Source: Babylonia areolata (taxonomy: Eukaryota; Mollusca; Gastropoda; Neogastropoda; Buccinidae). Taken from it: a stretch of DNA of 64,000 nt. The position numbers and the translations under genes are program-made. The stretch lies in the NCBI RefSeq assembly GCF_041734735.1, contig NC_134878.1:36793729-36857728 (forward strand), given 5' to 3'. The notes under the pieces are model-generated. The model worked only from the letters and a program-made list of their open reading frames with translations. It did no database searches and was not told where the DNA came from. Position 1 is the first letter of the stretch. Every line of letters starts with the position of its first letter. This document shows positions 13,021 through 26,200 of the stretch, one piece after another.

Positions 13021-15620
13021 GGTGTTAAGATTCACTGGGTCAGTTTTTACAGGTAACCTGCAAGCTTCAGAACAAAAGCAAAGTGAAGTTTCTGTGAATT
13101 TGATTAATAATTTGTCATGGCGTTATTGTTTAATGTTTGCATTATTAGTAAATTATTGAGAGGGACTCAAAGATGATTTGTCCGTTGAATGCAGGAAAAA
13201 ACGCTTATCTCTTCTGTGGACAGAGTGATTTTTCTGTGTGATTGACTGATAATTTATCATCGTGTTATTGTTTTTGATTATTGAATGATATTGAATGACA
13301 GAGAGGGCCGACAGAGAGGGCCGAGAAACACCTAGAAACCGGCCGAAACTGCGCCCAAATCGACCGTTGAAGTTATGCAACACTCTAGCGGACCCTTCCT
13401 GACTGTGAGCTGGGTGGGGGCAGCATTTGAAATCGGGTAGTGGGGGCTGAATGAATCCGCCAGGTGTTTAAGATCACCTGGTCAGTTTTTTACCGGCAAC
13501 CTGCAAGCGCTTAGACAAAGCTAAGTGATTTTTCTGTGAATTTGATTAATAATTTGTCATGGCGAGTATTGTTTAATGTTTGAATTATTAGTAAATTATT
13601 TGAGAGGGCTCAAAGATGATTTGTCCGTTGAATGCACGGAAAAATCGCTTATCTTTTCTGTGGACAGAGTGATTTTTCTGTGTGATTGACTGCTAATTTA
13701 TTCATCGTGTTTTTGTTTAATTATTGAATTATTAGTGAATGACAGAGAGGGCCGACAGAGAGGGCCGAGGAAACACCTAGAACCGGCCGAAACCGCGCAC
13801 AAATCGACGTTGAAGTTATGGCAACACTTAGCGGACCCTTCCTGACTGTGAGCTGGGTGGGGCAGCATTTGAAATCGGGTAGTGGGGCTGAATGAATCCG
13901 CCAGGTGTTAAGATCACCTGGTCAGTTTTTACAGGCAACCTGCAAGCTTCAGAACAAAAGCTAAGTTGATTTTTCTGTGAATTTTGCTTAATAATTTGTC
14001 ATGGCGTTATTGTTTAATGTTTGAATTATTAGTAAATTATTGAGAGGGCTCAAAGATGATTTGTCCGTTGAATGCACGGAAAAATCGCTTATCTTTTCTG
14101 TGGACAGAGTGATTTTTCTGTGTGATTGACTGATAATTTATCATCGTGTTATTGTTTAATTATTGAATTATTAGGGAATGACAGAGAGGGCCGACAGAGA
14201 GGCCGAGAACACCTAGAAACCGGCCGAAACCGCGCACAAATCGACCGTTTAAGTTATGCAACACTTAGCGGACCCTTCCTGACTGTGAGCTGGGTGGGGG
14301 CAGAATTTGAAATCGGGTAGTGGGGCTGAATGAATCCGCCAGGTGTTAAGATCACCTGGTCAGTTTTTACAGGCAACCTGCAAGCTTCAGAACAAAAGCT
14401 AAGTGATTTTTCTGTGAATTTGATTAATAATTTGTCATGGCGTTATTGTTTAATGTTTGAATTATTAGTAAATTATTGAGAGGGCTCAAAGATGATTTGT
14501 CCGTTGAATGCACGGAAAAATCGCTTATCATTTTCTGTGGACAGAGTGATTTTTCTGTGTGATTGACCTGATAATTTATCATCGTGTTATTGTTTAATTA
14601 TTGAATTATTAGTGAATGACAGAGAGGGCCGACAGAGAGGGCCGAGAAACACCTAGAAACCGGCCGAAACCGCGCACAAATCGACCGTTGAAGTTATGCA
14701 ACACTTAGCGGACCCTTCCTGACTGTGAGCTGGGTGGGGGCAGCATTTGAAATCGGGTGTGGGGCTGAATGAATCCGCCAGGTGTTAAGATCACCTGGTC
14801 AGTTTTTACAGGCAACCTGCAAGCTTCAGAACAAAAGCTAAGTGATTTTTCTGTGAATTTGATTAATAATTTGTCATGGCGTTATTGTTTAATGTTTGAA
14901 TTATTAAGTAAATTATTGAGAGGGCTCAAAGATGATTTGTCCGTTGGAATGCACAGGAAAAATCGCTTATCTTTTCTGTGGACAGAGTGATTTTTCTGTG
15001 TGATTGACTGATAATTTATCATCGTGTTATTGTTTAATTATTGAATTATTAGTGAATGACAGAGAGCGGCCGACAGAGAGGGCCGAGAAACACCTAGAAA
15101 CCGGCCGAAACCGCGCACAAATCGACCGTTGAAGTTATGCAAACACTTAGCGGACCCTTCCTGACTGTGAGCTGGGGTGGGGGTAGCATTTGAAATCGGG
15201 TAGTGGGGCTGAATGAAATCCGCCAGGTGTTAAGATCACCTGGGTCAGTTTTTACAGGCACCCTGCAAGCTTCAGAACAAAAGCTAAGTGATTTTTCTGT
15301 GAATTTGATTGATAATTTGTCATGGCGTTATTGTTTAATGTTTGAATTATTAGTAAATTATTGAGAGGGCTCAAAGATGATTTGTCCGTTGAATGCACGG
15401 AAAAATCGCTTATCTTTTCTGTGGACCAGAGTGATTTTTCTGTGTGATTGACTGATAATTTATCATTCGTGTTATTGTTTAATTATTGAATTATTAGTGA
15501 ATGACAGAGAGGGGCCGACAGGGAGAGGGCCGAGAAACACCTAGAAACCGGCGACGAAAACCGCGCACAAATCGACCCGTTGAAGTTATGCAACAAATAG
15601 CGGGGACCCTTTCCTTTTTA
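13021..15620. repeat. Irregular type A monomers
   Basis: About six monomers still of type A (GACTGAT, CGGGTAG, CCAGGTG) carry scattered one- or two-base insertions, deletions and substitutions, beginning abruptly at about 13,030 after 13 kb of near identity. The changes are private to single copies and mostly indels, as expected from unpolished read sequence; older, unhomogenised copies are the alternative. Short open frames here, such as 13,153-13,383 (minus) and 14,126-14,320 (plus), come from these indels and are not genes. Confidence 0.85.
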
Positions 15621-15660
15621 TGTGAGATTGACTGATAATTTATCATCGTTTTATTGTTTA
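15485..15660. repeat. Shortened monomer at the A/B boundary (about 177 bp)
   Basis: The phrase ATTGAATTATTAGTGAATGAC recurs after only about 177 bp instead of 438. After CGGGGACCCTTTCCT (about 15,602-15,616) the sequence jumps to TTTTATGTGAGATTGACTGAT, so about 260 bp of the normal unit (G-rich part, inverted repeat, HindIII site and half-repeat 2) are absent. It lies exactly where type A gives way to type B. Confidence 0.85.
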
Positions 15661-16250
15661 ATTATTGAATTATTAGTGAATGACAGAGAGGGCCGAAGAG
15701 AGGGCCGAGAAACACCTAGAAACCGGCCGAAACCACGCACAAATCGACCGTTGAAGTTATGCAACACTTAACGGGGACCCTTCCTGACTGTGAGCTGGGT
15801 GCGGGCAGCATTTGAAATCAGGTAGTGGGGCTGAATGAATCCGCCAAGTGTTAAGATCACCTGGTCAGTTTTTACAGGCAACCTGCAAGCTTCAGAACAA
15901 AAGCTAAGTGATTTTTCTGTGAATTTGATTAATAATTTGTCATGGCGTTATTGTTTAATGTTTGAATTATTAGTAAATTATTGAGAGGGCTCAAAGATGA
16001 TTTGTCCGTTGAATGCACGGAAAAATCGCTTATCTTTTCTGTGGACAGAGTGATTTTTCTGTGTGATTGACTGATAATTTATCATCGTGTTATTGTTTAA
16101 TTATTGAATTATTAGTGAATGACAGAGAGGGCCGACAGAGAGGGCCGAGAAACACCTAGAAACCGGCCGAAACTGCGCACAAATCGACCGTTGAAGTTAT
16201 GCAACACTTAGCGGACCCTTCCTGACTGTGAGCTGGGTGGGGGCAGCATT
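15620..16250. repeat. Transitional monomers between types A and B
   Basis: The first unit after the shortened monomer has the type A GACTGAT, an intermediate AATCAGGTAGT and the type B CCAAGTG. The next acquires the type B AATCGTGTAGT (about 16,253), and GACCGAT appears at about 16,507. The three B markers thus switch one after another over about 0.9 kb. Confidence 0.8.
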
Positions 16251-19200
16251 TGAAATCGTGTAGTGGGGCTGAATGAATCCGCCAAGTGTTAAGATCACCT
16301 GGTCAGTTTTTACAGGCAACCTGCAAGCTTCAGAACAAAAGCTAAGTGATTTTTCTGTGAATTTGATTAATAATTTGTCATGGCGTTATTGTTTAATGTT
16401 TGAATTATTAGTAAATTATTGAGAGGGCTCAAAGATGATTTGTCCGTTGAATGCACGGAAAAATCGCTTATCTTTTCTGTGGACAGAGTGATTTTTCTGT
16501 GTGATTGACCGATAATTTATCATCGTGTTATTGTTTAATTATTGAATTATTAGTGAATGACAGAGAGGGCCGACAGAGAGGGCCGAGAAACACCTAGAAA
16601 CCGGCCGAAACCGCGCACAAATCGACCGTTGAAGTTATGCAACACTTAGCGGACCCTTCCTGACTGTGAGCTGGGTGGGGGCAGCATTTGAAATCGTGTA
16701 GTGGGGCTGAATGAATCCGCAAGTGTTAAGATCACCTGGTCAGTTTTTACAGGCAACCTGCAAGCTTCAGAACAAAAGCTAAGTGATTTTTCTGTGAATT
16801 TGATTAATAATTTGTCATGGCGTTATTGTTTAATGTTTGAATTATTAGTAAATTATTGAGAGGGCTCAAAGATGATTTGTCCGTTGAATGCACGGAAAAA
16901 TCGCTTATCTTTTCTGTGGACAGAGTGATTTTTCTGTGTGATTGACCGATAATTTATCATCGTGTTATTGTTTAATTATTGAATTATTAGTGAATGACAG
17001 AGAGGGCCGACAGAGAGGGCCGAGAAACACCTAGAAACCGGCCGAAACCGCGCACAAATCGACCGTTGAAGTTATGCAACACTTAGCGGACCCTTCGTGA
17101 CTGTGAGCTGGGTGGGGGCAGCATTTGAAATCGTGTAGTGGGGCTGAATGAATCCGCCAAGTGTTAAGATCACCTGGTCAGTTTTTACAGGCAACCTGCA
17201 AGCTTCAGAACAAAAGCTAAGTGATTTTTCTGTGAATTTGATTAATAATTTGTCATGGCGTTATTGTTTAATGTTTGAATTATTAGTAAATTATTGAGAG
17301 GGCTCAAAGATGATTTGTCCGTTGAATGCACGGAAAAATCGCTTATCTTTTCTGTGGACAGAGTGATTTTTCTGTGTGATTGACCGATAATTTATCATCG
17401 TGTTATTGTTTAATTATTGAATTATTAGTGAATGACAGAGAGGGCCGACAGAGAGGGCCGAGAAACACCTAGAAACCGGCCGAAACCGCGCACAAATCGA
17501 CCGTTGAAGTTATGCAACACTTAGCGGACCCTTCCTGACTGTGAGCTGGGTGGGGGCAGCATTTGAAATCGTGTAGTGGGGCTGAATGAATCCGCCAAGT
17601 GTTAAGATCACCTGGTCAGTTTTTACAGGCAACCTGCAAGCTTCAGAACAAAAGCTAAGTGATTTTTCTGTGAATTTGATTAATAATTTGTCATGGCGTT
17701 ATTGTTTAATGTTTGAATTATTAGTAAATTATTGAGAGGGCTCAAAGATGATTTGTCCGTTGAATGCACGGAAAAATCGCTTATCTTTTCTGTGGACAGA
17801 GTGATTTTTCTGTGTGATTGACCGATAATTTATCATCGTGTTATTGTTTAATTATTGAATTATTAGTGAATGACAGAGAGGGCCGACAGAGAGGGCCGAG
17901 AAACACCTAGAAACCGGCCGAAACCGCGCACAAATCGACCGTTGAAGTTATGCAACACTTAGCGGACCCTTCCTGACTGTGAGCTGGGTGGGGGCAGCAT
18001 TTGAAATCGTGTAGTGGGGCTGAATGAATCCGCCAAGTGTTAAGATCACCTGGTCAGTTTTTACAGGCAACCTGCAAGCTTCAGAACAAAAGCTAAGTGA
18101 TTTTTCTGTGAATTTGATTAATAATTTGTCATGGCGTTATTGTTTAATGTTTGAATTATTAGTAAATTATTGAGAGGGCTCAAAGATGATTTGTCCGTTG
18201 AATGCACGGAAAAATCGCTTATCTTTTCTGTGGACAGAGTGATTTTTCTGTGTGATTGACCGATAATTTATCATCGTGTTATTGTTTAATTATTGAATTA
18301 TTAGTGAATGACAGAGAGGGCCGACAGAGAGGGCCGAGAAACACCTAGAAACCGGCCGAAACCGCGCACAAATCGACCGTTGAAGTTATGCAACACTTAG
18401 CGGACCCTTCCTGACTGTGAGCTGGGTGGGGGCAGCATTTGAAATCGTGTAGTGGGGCTGAATGAATCCGCCAAGTGTTAAGATCACCTGGTCAGTTTTT
18501 ACAGGCAACCTGCAAGCTTCAGAACAAAAGCTAAGTGATTTTTCTGTGAATTTGATTAATAATTTGTCATGGCGTTATTGTTTAATGTTTGAATTATTAG
18601 TAAATTATTGAGAGGGCTCAAAGATGATTTGTCCGTTGAATGCACGGAAAAATCGCTTATCTTTTCTGTGGACAGAGTGATTTTTCTGTGTGATTGACGA
18701 TAATTTATCATCGTGTTATTGTTTAATTATTGAATTATTAGTGAATGACAGAGAGGGCCGACAGAGAGGGCCGAGAAACACCTAGAAACCGGCCGAAACC
18801 GCGCACAAATCGACCGTTGAAGTTATGCAACACTTAGCGGACCCTTCCTGACTGTGAGCTGGGTGGGGGCAGCATTTGAAATCGTGTAGTGGGGCTGAAT
18901 GAATCCGCCAAGTGTTAAGATCACCTGGTCAGTTTTTACAGGCAACCTGCAAGCTTCAGAACAAAAGCTAAGTGATTTTTCTGTGAATTTGATTAATAAT
19001 TTGTCATGGCGTTATTGTTTAATGTTTGAATTATTAGTAAATTATTGAGAGGGCTCAAAGATGATTTGTCCGTTGAATGCACGGAAAAATCGCTTATCTT
19101 TTCTGTGGACAGAGTGATTTTTCTGTGTGATTGACCGATAATTTATCATCGTGTTATTGTTTAATTATTGAATTATTAGTGAATGACAGAGAGGGCCGAC

Positions 19201-19509
19201 AGAGAGGGCCGAGAAACACCTAGAAACCGGCCGAAACCGCGCACAAATCGACCGTTGAAGTTATGCAACACTTAGCGGACCCTTCCTGACTGTGAGCTGG
19301 GTGGGGGCAGCATTTGAAATCGTGTAGTGGGGCTGAATGAATCCGCCAAGTGTTAAGATCACCTGGTCAGTTTTTACAGGCAACCTGCAAGCTTCAGAAC
19401 AAAAGCTAAGTGATTTTTCTGTGAATTTGATTAATAATTTGTCATGGCGTTATTGTTTAATGTTTGAATTATTAGTAAATTATTGAGAGGGCTCAAAGAT
19501 GATTTGTCC

Positions 19510-19990
19510 GTTGAATGCACGGAAAATTCGCTTATCTTTTCTGTGGGACAGAGTGATTTTTCTGTGTGATTGACCGATAATTTCTCATCGTGTTATTGTT
19601 TAATTATTTGAATAATATTGAAATGACAGAGAGGGCCGACAGGAGAGGGCCGCGAAACACCAAGAAAACCGGCCGAAACGCGCCCGCACAAATCGGACCC
19701 GATGACGATTCTGCAACACCTTGCGGACCCTCTCGTGACTGTGAGCTGGGTAGGGGGCAGCAATGCCATCGATGTAGAGGGGCTCTGAATGAATCCGCCA
19801 AGGTGTTAAGATCACCTGGTCCGTTTTTTCCCGGCAAACCCTGGCAAGCTTCAGAACAAAAGCTAAGTGATTTTTTCTGTGAATTTGATTAATAATTGTC
19901 ATGGCTTTATTGTTTAATGTTATGAATTATTAGTAAATTATTGAGAGGGCTCAAAGATGATTTGTTCCGTTGAATGCACGGAAAAATCGC
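19510..19990. repeat. Single disturbed type B monomer beside the gap
   Basis: One copy inside the otherwise uniform array has many insertions and substitutions (for example around 19,610, 19,660-19,720 and 19,760-19,850). It lies about 140 bp before the N gap. Its position suggests low-quality sequence at a contig end. It allows chance open frames at 19,590-19,892 (plus) and 19,600-19,902 (minus), which are rejected as genes. Confidence 0.8.
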
Positions 19991-20132
19991 TTATCTTTTT
20001 CTGTGGACAGAGTGATTTTTCTGTGTGATTGACCGATAATTTATCATCGTGTTATTGTTTAATTATTGAATTATTAGTGAATGACAGAGAGGGCCGACAG
20101 AGAGGGCCGAGAAACACCTAGAAACCGGCCGA

Positions 20133-20232
20133 NNNNNNNNNNNNNNNNNNNNNNNNNNNNNNNNNNNNNNNNNNNNNNNNNNNNNNNNNNNNNNNNNNNN
20201 NNNNNNNNNNNNNNNNNNNNNNNNNNNNNNNN
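20133..20232. other. Assembly gap of exactly 100 N
   Basis: One hundred N lie between GAAACCGGCCGA and AGAGTGATTTTT. In an uninterrupted array about 314 bp would separate these two points, so the N run does not reflect real length; 100 is a common placeholder for unknown size. The number of monomers in subarray B is therefore a minimum estimate. Confidence 0.98.
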
Positions 20233-23200
20233 AGAGTGATTTTTCTGTGTGATTGACCGATAATTTATCATCGTGTTATTGTTTAATTATTGAATTATTA
20301 GTGAATGACAGAGAGGGCCGACAGAGAGGGCCGAGAAACACCTAGAAACCGGCCGAAACCGCGCACAAATCGACCGTTGAAGTTATGCAACACTTAGCGG
20401 ACCCTTCCTGACTGTGAGCTGGGTGGGGGCAGCATTTGAAATCGTGTAGTGGGGCTGAATGAATCCGCCAAGTGTTAAGATCACCTGGTCAGTTTTTACA
20501 GGCAACCTGCAAGCTTCAGAACAAAAGCTAAGTGATTTTTCTGTGAATTTGATTAATAATTTGTCATGGCGTTATTGTTTAATGTTTGAATTATTAGTAA
20601 ATTATTGAGAGGGCTCAAAGATGATTTGTCCGTTGAATGCACGGAAAAATCGCTTATCTTTTCTGTGGACAGAGTGATTTTTCTGTGTGATTGACCGATA
20701 ATTTATCATCGTGTTATTGTTTAATTATTGAATTATTAGTGAATGACAGAGAGGGCCGACAGAGAGGGCCGAGAAACACCTAGAAACCGGCCGAAACCGC
20801 GCACAAATCGACCGTTGAAGTTATGCAACACTTAGCGGACCCTTCCTGACTGTGAGCTGGGTGGGGGCAGCATTTGAAATCGTGTAGTGGGGCTGAATGA
20901 ATCCGCCAAGTGTTAAGATCACCTGGTCAGTTTTTACAGGCAACCTGCAAGCTTCAGAACAAAAGCTAAGTGATTTTTCTGTGAATTTGATTAATAATTT
21001 GTCATGGCGTTATTGTTTAATGTTTGAATTATTAGTAAATTATTGAGAGGGCTCAAAGATGATTTGTCCGTTGAATGCACGGAAAAATCGCTTATCTTTT
21101 CTGTGGACAGAGTGATTTTTCTGTGTGATTGACCGATAATTTATCATCGTGTTATTGTTTAATTATTGAATTATTAGTGAATGACAGAGAGGGCCGACAG
21201 AGAGGGCCGAGAAACACCTAGAAACCGGCCGAAACCGCGCACAAATCGACCGTTGAAGTTATGCAACACTTAGCGGACCCTTCCTGACTGTGAGCTGGGT
21301 GGGGGCAGCATTTGAAATCGTGTAGTGGGGCTGAATGAATCCGCCAAGTGTTAAGATCACCTGGTCAGTTTTTACAGGCAACCTGCAAGCTTCAGAACAA
21401 AAGCTAAGTGATTTTTCTGTGAATTTGATTAATAATTTGTCATGGCGTTATTGTTTAATGTTTGAATTATTAGTAAATTATTGAGAGGGCTCAAAGATGA
21501 TTTGTCCGTTGAATGCACGGAAAAATCGCTTATCTTTTCTGTGGACAGAGTGATTTTTCTGTGTGATTGACCGATAATTTATCATCGTGTTATTGTTTAA
21601 TTATTGAATTATTAGTGAATGACAGAGAGGGCCGACAGAGAGGGCCGAGAAACACCTAGAAACCGGCCGAAACCGCGCACAAATCGACCGTTGAAGTTAT
21701 GCAACACTTAGCGGACCCTTCCTGACTGTGAGCTGGGTGGGGGCAGCATTTGAAATCGTGTAGTGGGGCTGAATGAATCCGCCAAGTGTTAAGATCACCT
21801 GGTCAGTTTTTACAGGCAACCTGCAAGCTTCAGAACAAAAGCTAAGTGATTTTTCTGTGAATTTGATTAATAATTTGTCATGGCGTTATTGTTTAATGTT
21901 TGAATTATTAGTAAATTATTGAGAGGGCTCAAAGATGATTTGTCCGTTGAATGCACGGAAAAATCGCTTATCTTTTCTGTGGACAGAGTGATTTTTCTGT
22001 GTGATTGACCGATAATTTATCATCGTGTTATTGTTTAATTATTGAATTATTAGTGAATGACAGAGAGGGCCGACAGAGAGGGCCGAGAAACACCTAGAAA
22101 CCGGCCGAAACCGCGCACAAATCGACCGTTGAAGTTATGCAACACTTAGCGGACCCTTCCTGACTGTGAGCTGGGTGGGGGCAGCATTTGAAATCGTGTA
22201 GTGGGGCTGAATGAATCCGCCAAGTGTTAAGATCACCTGGTCAGTTTTTACAGGCAACCTGCAAGCTTCAGAACAAAAGCTAAGTGATTTTTCTGTGAAT
22301 TTGATTAATAATTTGTCATGGCGTTATTGTTTAATGTTTGAATTATTAGTAAATTATTGAGAGGGCTCAAAGATGATTTGTCCGTTGAATGCACGGAAAA
22401 ATCGCTTATCTTTTCTGTGGACAGAGTGATTTTTCTGTGTGATTGACCGATAATTTATCATCGTGTTATTGTTTAATTATTGAATTATTAGTGAATGACA
22501 GAGAGGGCCGACAGAGAGGGCCGAGAAACACCTAGAAACCGGCCGAAACCGCGCACAAATCGACCGTTGAAGTTATGCAACACTTAGCGGACCCTTCCTG
22601 ACTGTGAGCTGGGTGGGGGCAGCATTTGAAATCGTGTAGTGGGGCTGAATGAATCCGCCAAGTGTTAAGATCACCTGGTCAGTTTTTACAGGCAACCTGC
22701 AAGCTTCAGAACAAAAGCTAAGTGATTTTTCTGTGAATTTGATTAATAATTTGTCATGGCGTTATTGTTTAATGTTTGAATTATTAGTAAATTATTGAGA
22801 GGGCTCAAAGATGATTTGTCCGTTGAATGCACGGAAAAATCGCTTATCTTTTCTGTGGACAGAGTGATTTTTCTGTGTGATTGACCGATAATTTATCATC
22901 GTGTTATTGTTTAATTATTGAATTATTAGTGAATGACAGAGAGGGCCGACAGAGAGGGCCGAGAAACACCTAGAAACCGGCCGAAACCGCGCACAAATCG
23001 ACCGTTGAAGTTATGCAACACTTAGCGGACCCTTCCTGACTGTGAGCTGGGTGGGGGCAGCATTTGAAATCGTGTAGTGGGGCTGAATGAATCCGCCAAG
23101 TGTTAAGATCACCTGGTCAGTTTTTACAGGCAACCTGCAAGCTTCAGAACAAAAGCTAAGTGATTTTTCTGTGAATTTGATTAATAATTTGTCATGGCGT

Positions 23201-26200
23201 TATTGTTTAATGTTTGAATTATTAGTAAATTATTGAGAGGGCTCAAAGATGATTTGTCCGTTGAATGCACGGAAAAATCGCTTATCTTTTCTGTGGACAG
23301 AGTGATTTTTCTGTGTGATTGACCGATAATTTATCATCGTGTTATTGTTTAATTATTGAATTATTAGTGAATGACAGAGAGGGCCGACAGAGAGGGCCGA
23401 GAAACACCTAGAAACCGGCCGAAACCGCGCACAAATCGACCGTTGAAGTTATGCAACACTTAGCGGACCCTTCCTGACTGTGAGCTGGGTGGGGGCAGCA
23501 TTTGAAATCGTGTAGTGGGGCTGAATGAATCCGCCAAGTGTTAAGATCACCTGGTCAGTTTTTACAGGCAACCTGCAAGCTTCAGAACAAAAGCTAAGTG
23601 ATTTTTCTGTGAATTTGATTAATAATTTGTCATGGCGTTATTGTTTAATGTTTGAATTATTAGTAAATTATTGAGAGGGCTCAAAGATGATTTGTCCGTT
23701 GAATGCACGGAAAAATCGCTTATCTTTTCTGTGGACAGAGTGATTTTTCTGTGTGATTGACCGATAATTTATCATCGTGTTATTGTTTAATTATTGAATT
23801 ATTAGTGAATGACAGAGAGGGCCGACAGAGAGGGCCGAGAAACACCTAGAAACCGGCCGAAACCGCGCACAAATCGACCGTTGAAGTTATGCAACACTTA
23901 GCGGACCCTTCCTGACTGTGAGCTGGGTGGGGGCAGCATTTGAAATCGTGTAGTGGGGCTGAATGAATCCGCCAAGTGTTAAGATCACCTGGTCAGTTTT
24001 TACAGGCAACCTGCAAGCTTCAGAACAAAAGCTAAGTGATTTTTCTGTGAATTTGATTAATAATTTGTCATGGCGTTATTGTTTAATGTTTGAATTATTA
24101 GTAAATTATTGAGAGGGCTCAAAGATGATTTGTCCGTTGAATGCACGGAAAAATCGCTTATCTTTTCTGTGGACAGAGTGATTTTTCTGTGTGATTGACC
24201 GATAATTTATCATCGTGTTATTGTTTAATTATTGAATTATTAGTGAATGACAGAGAGGGCCGACAGAGAGGGCCGAGAAACACCTAGAAACCGGCCGAAA
24301 CCGCGCACAAATCGACCGTTGAAGTTATGCAACACTTAGCGGACCCTTCCTGACTGTGAGCTGGGTGGGGGCAGCATTTGAAATCGTGTAGTGGGGCTGA
24401 ATGAATCCGCCAAGTGTTAAGATCACCTGGTCAGTTTTTACAGGCAACCTGCAAGCTTCAGAACAAAAGCTAAGTGATTTTTCTGTGAATTTGATTAATA
24501 ATTTGTCATGGCGTTATTGTTTAATGTTTGAATTATTAGTAAATTATTGAGAGGGCTCAAAGATGATTTGTCCGTTGAATGCACGGAAAAATCGCTTATC
24601 TTTTCTGTGGACAGAGTGATTTTTCTGTGTGATTGACCGATAATTTATCATCGTGTTATTGTTTAATTATTGAATTATTAGTGAATGACAGAGAGGGCCG
24701 ACAGAGAGGGCCGAGAAACACCTAGAAACCGGCCGAAACCGCGCACAAATCGACCGTTGAAGTTATGCAACACTTAGCGGACCCTTCCTGACTGTGAGCT
24801 GGGTGGGGGCAGCATTTGAAATCGTGTAGTGGGGCTGAATGAATCCGCCAAGTGTTAAGATCACCTGGTCAGTTTTTACAGGCAACCTGCAAGCTTCAGA
24901 ACAAAAGCTAAGTGATTTTTCTGTGAATTTGATTAATAATTTGTCATGGCGTTATTGTTTAATGTTTGAATTATTAGTAAATTATTGAGAGGGCTCAAAG
25001 ATGATTTGTCCGTTGAATGCACGGAAAAATCGCTTATCTTTTCTGTGGACAGAGTGATTTTTCTGTGTGATTGACCGATAATTTATCATCGTGTTATTGT
25101 TTAATTATTGAATTATTAGTGAATGACAGAGAGGGCCGACAGAGAGGGCCGAGAAACACCTAGAAACCGGCCGAAACCGCGCACAAATCGACCGTTGAAG
25201 TTATGCAACACTTAGCGGACCCTTCCTGACTGTGAGCTGGGTGGGGGCAGCATTTGAAATCGTGTAGTGGGGCTGAATGAATCCGCCAAGTGTTAAGATC
25301 ACCTGGTCAGTTTTTACAGGCAACCTGCAAGCTTCAGAACAAAAGCTAAGTGATTTTTCTGTGAATTTGATTAATAATTTGTCATGGCGTTATTGTTTAA
25401 TGTTTGAATTATTAGTAAATTATTGAGAGGGCTCAAAGATGATTTGTCCGTTGAATGCACGGAAAAATCGCTTATCTTTTCTGTGGACAGAGTGATTTTT
25501 CTGTGTGATTGACCGATAATTTATCATCGTGTTATTGTTTAATTATTGAATTATTAGTGAATGACAGAGAGGGCCGACAGAGAGGGCCGAGAAACACCTA
25601 GAAACCGGCCGAAACCGCGCACAAATCGACCGTTGAAGTTATGCAACACTTAGCGGACCCTTCCTGACTGTGAGCTGGGTGGGGGCAGCATTTGAAATCG
25701 TGTAGTGGGGCTGAATGAATCCGCCAAGTGTTAAGATCACCTGGTCAGTTTTTACAGGCAACCTGCAAGCTTCAGAACAAAAGCTAAGTGATTTTTCTGT
25801 GAATTTGATTAATAATTTGTCATGGCGTTATTGTTTAATGTTTGAATTATTAGTAAATTATTGAGAGGGCTCAAAGATGATTTGTCCGTTGAATGCACGG
25901 AAAAATCGCTTATCTTTTCTGTGGACAGAGTGATTTTTCTGTGTGATTGACCGATAATTTATCATCGTGTTATTGTTTAATTATTGAATTATTAGTGAAT
26001 GACAGAGAGGGCCGACAGAGAGGGCCGAGAAACACCTAGAAACCGGCCGAAACCGCGCACAAATCGACCGTTGAAGTTATGCAACACTTAGCGGACCCTT
26101 CCTGACTGTGAGCTGGGTGGGGGCAGCATTTGAAATCGTGTAGTGGGGCTGAATGAATCCGCCAAGTGTTAAGATCACCTGGTCAGTTTTTACAGGCAAC

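Noticed and set aside
20074-20271. Open frame crossing the first N gap
   Set aside because: Half of it is unknown sequence; an artefact of reading through N.
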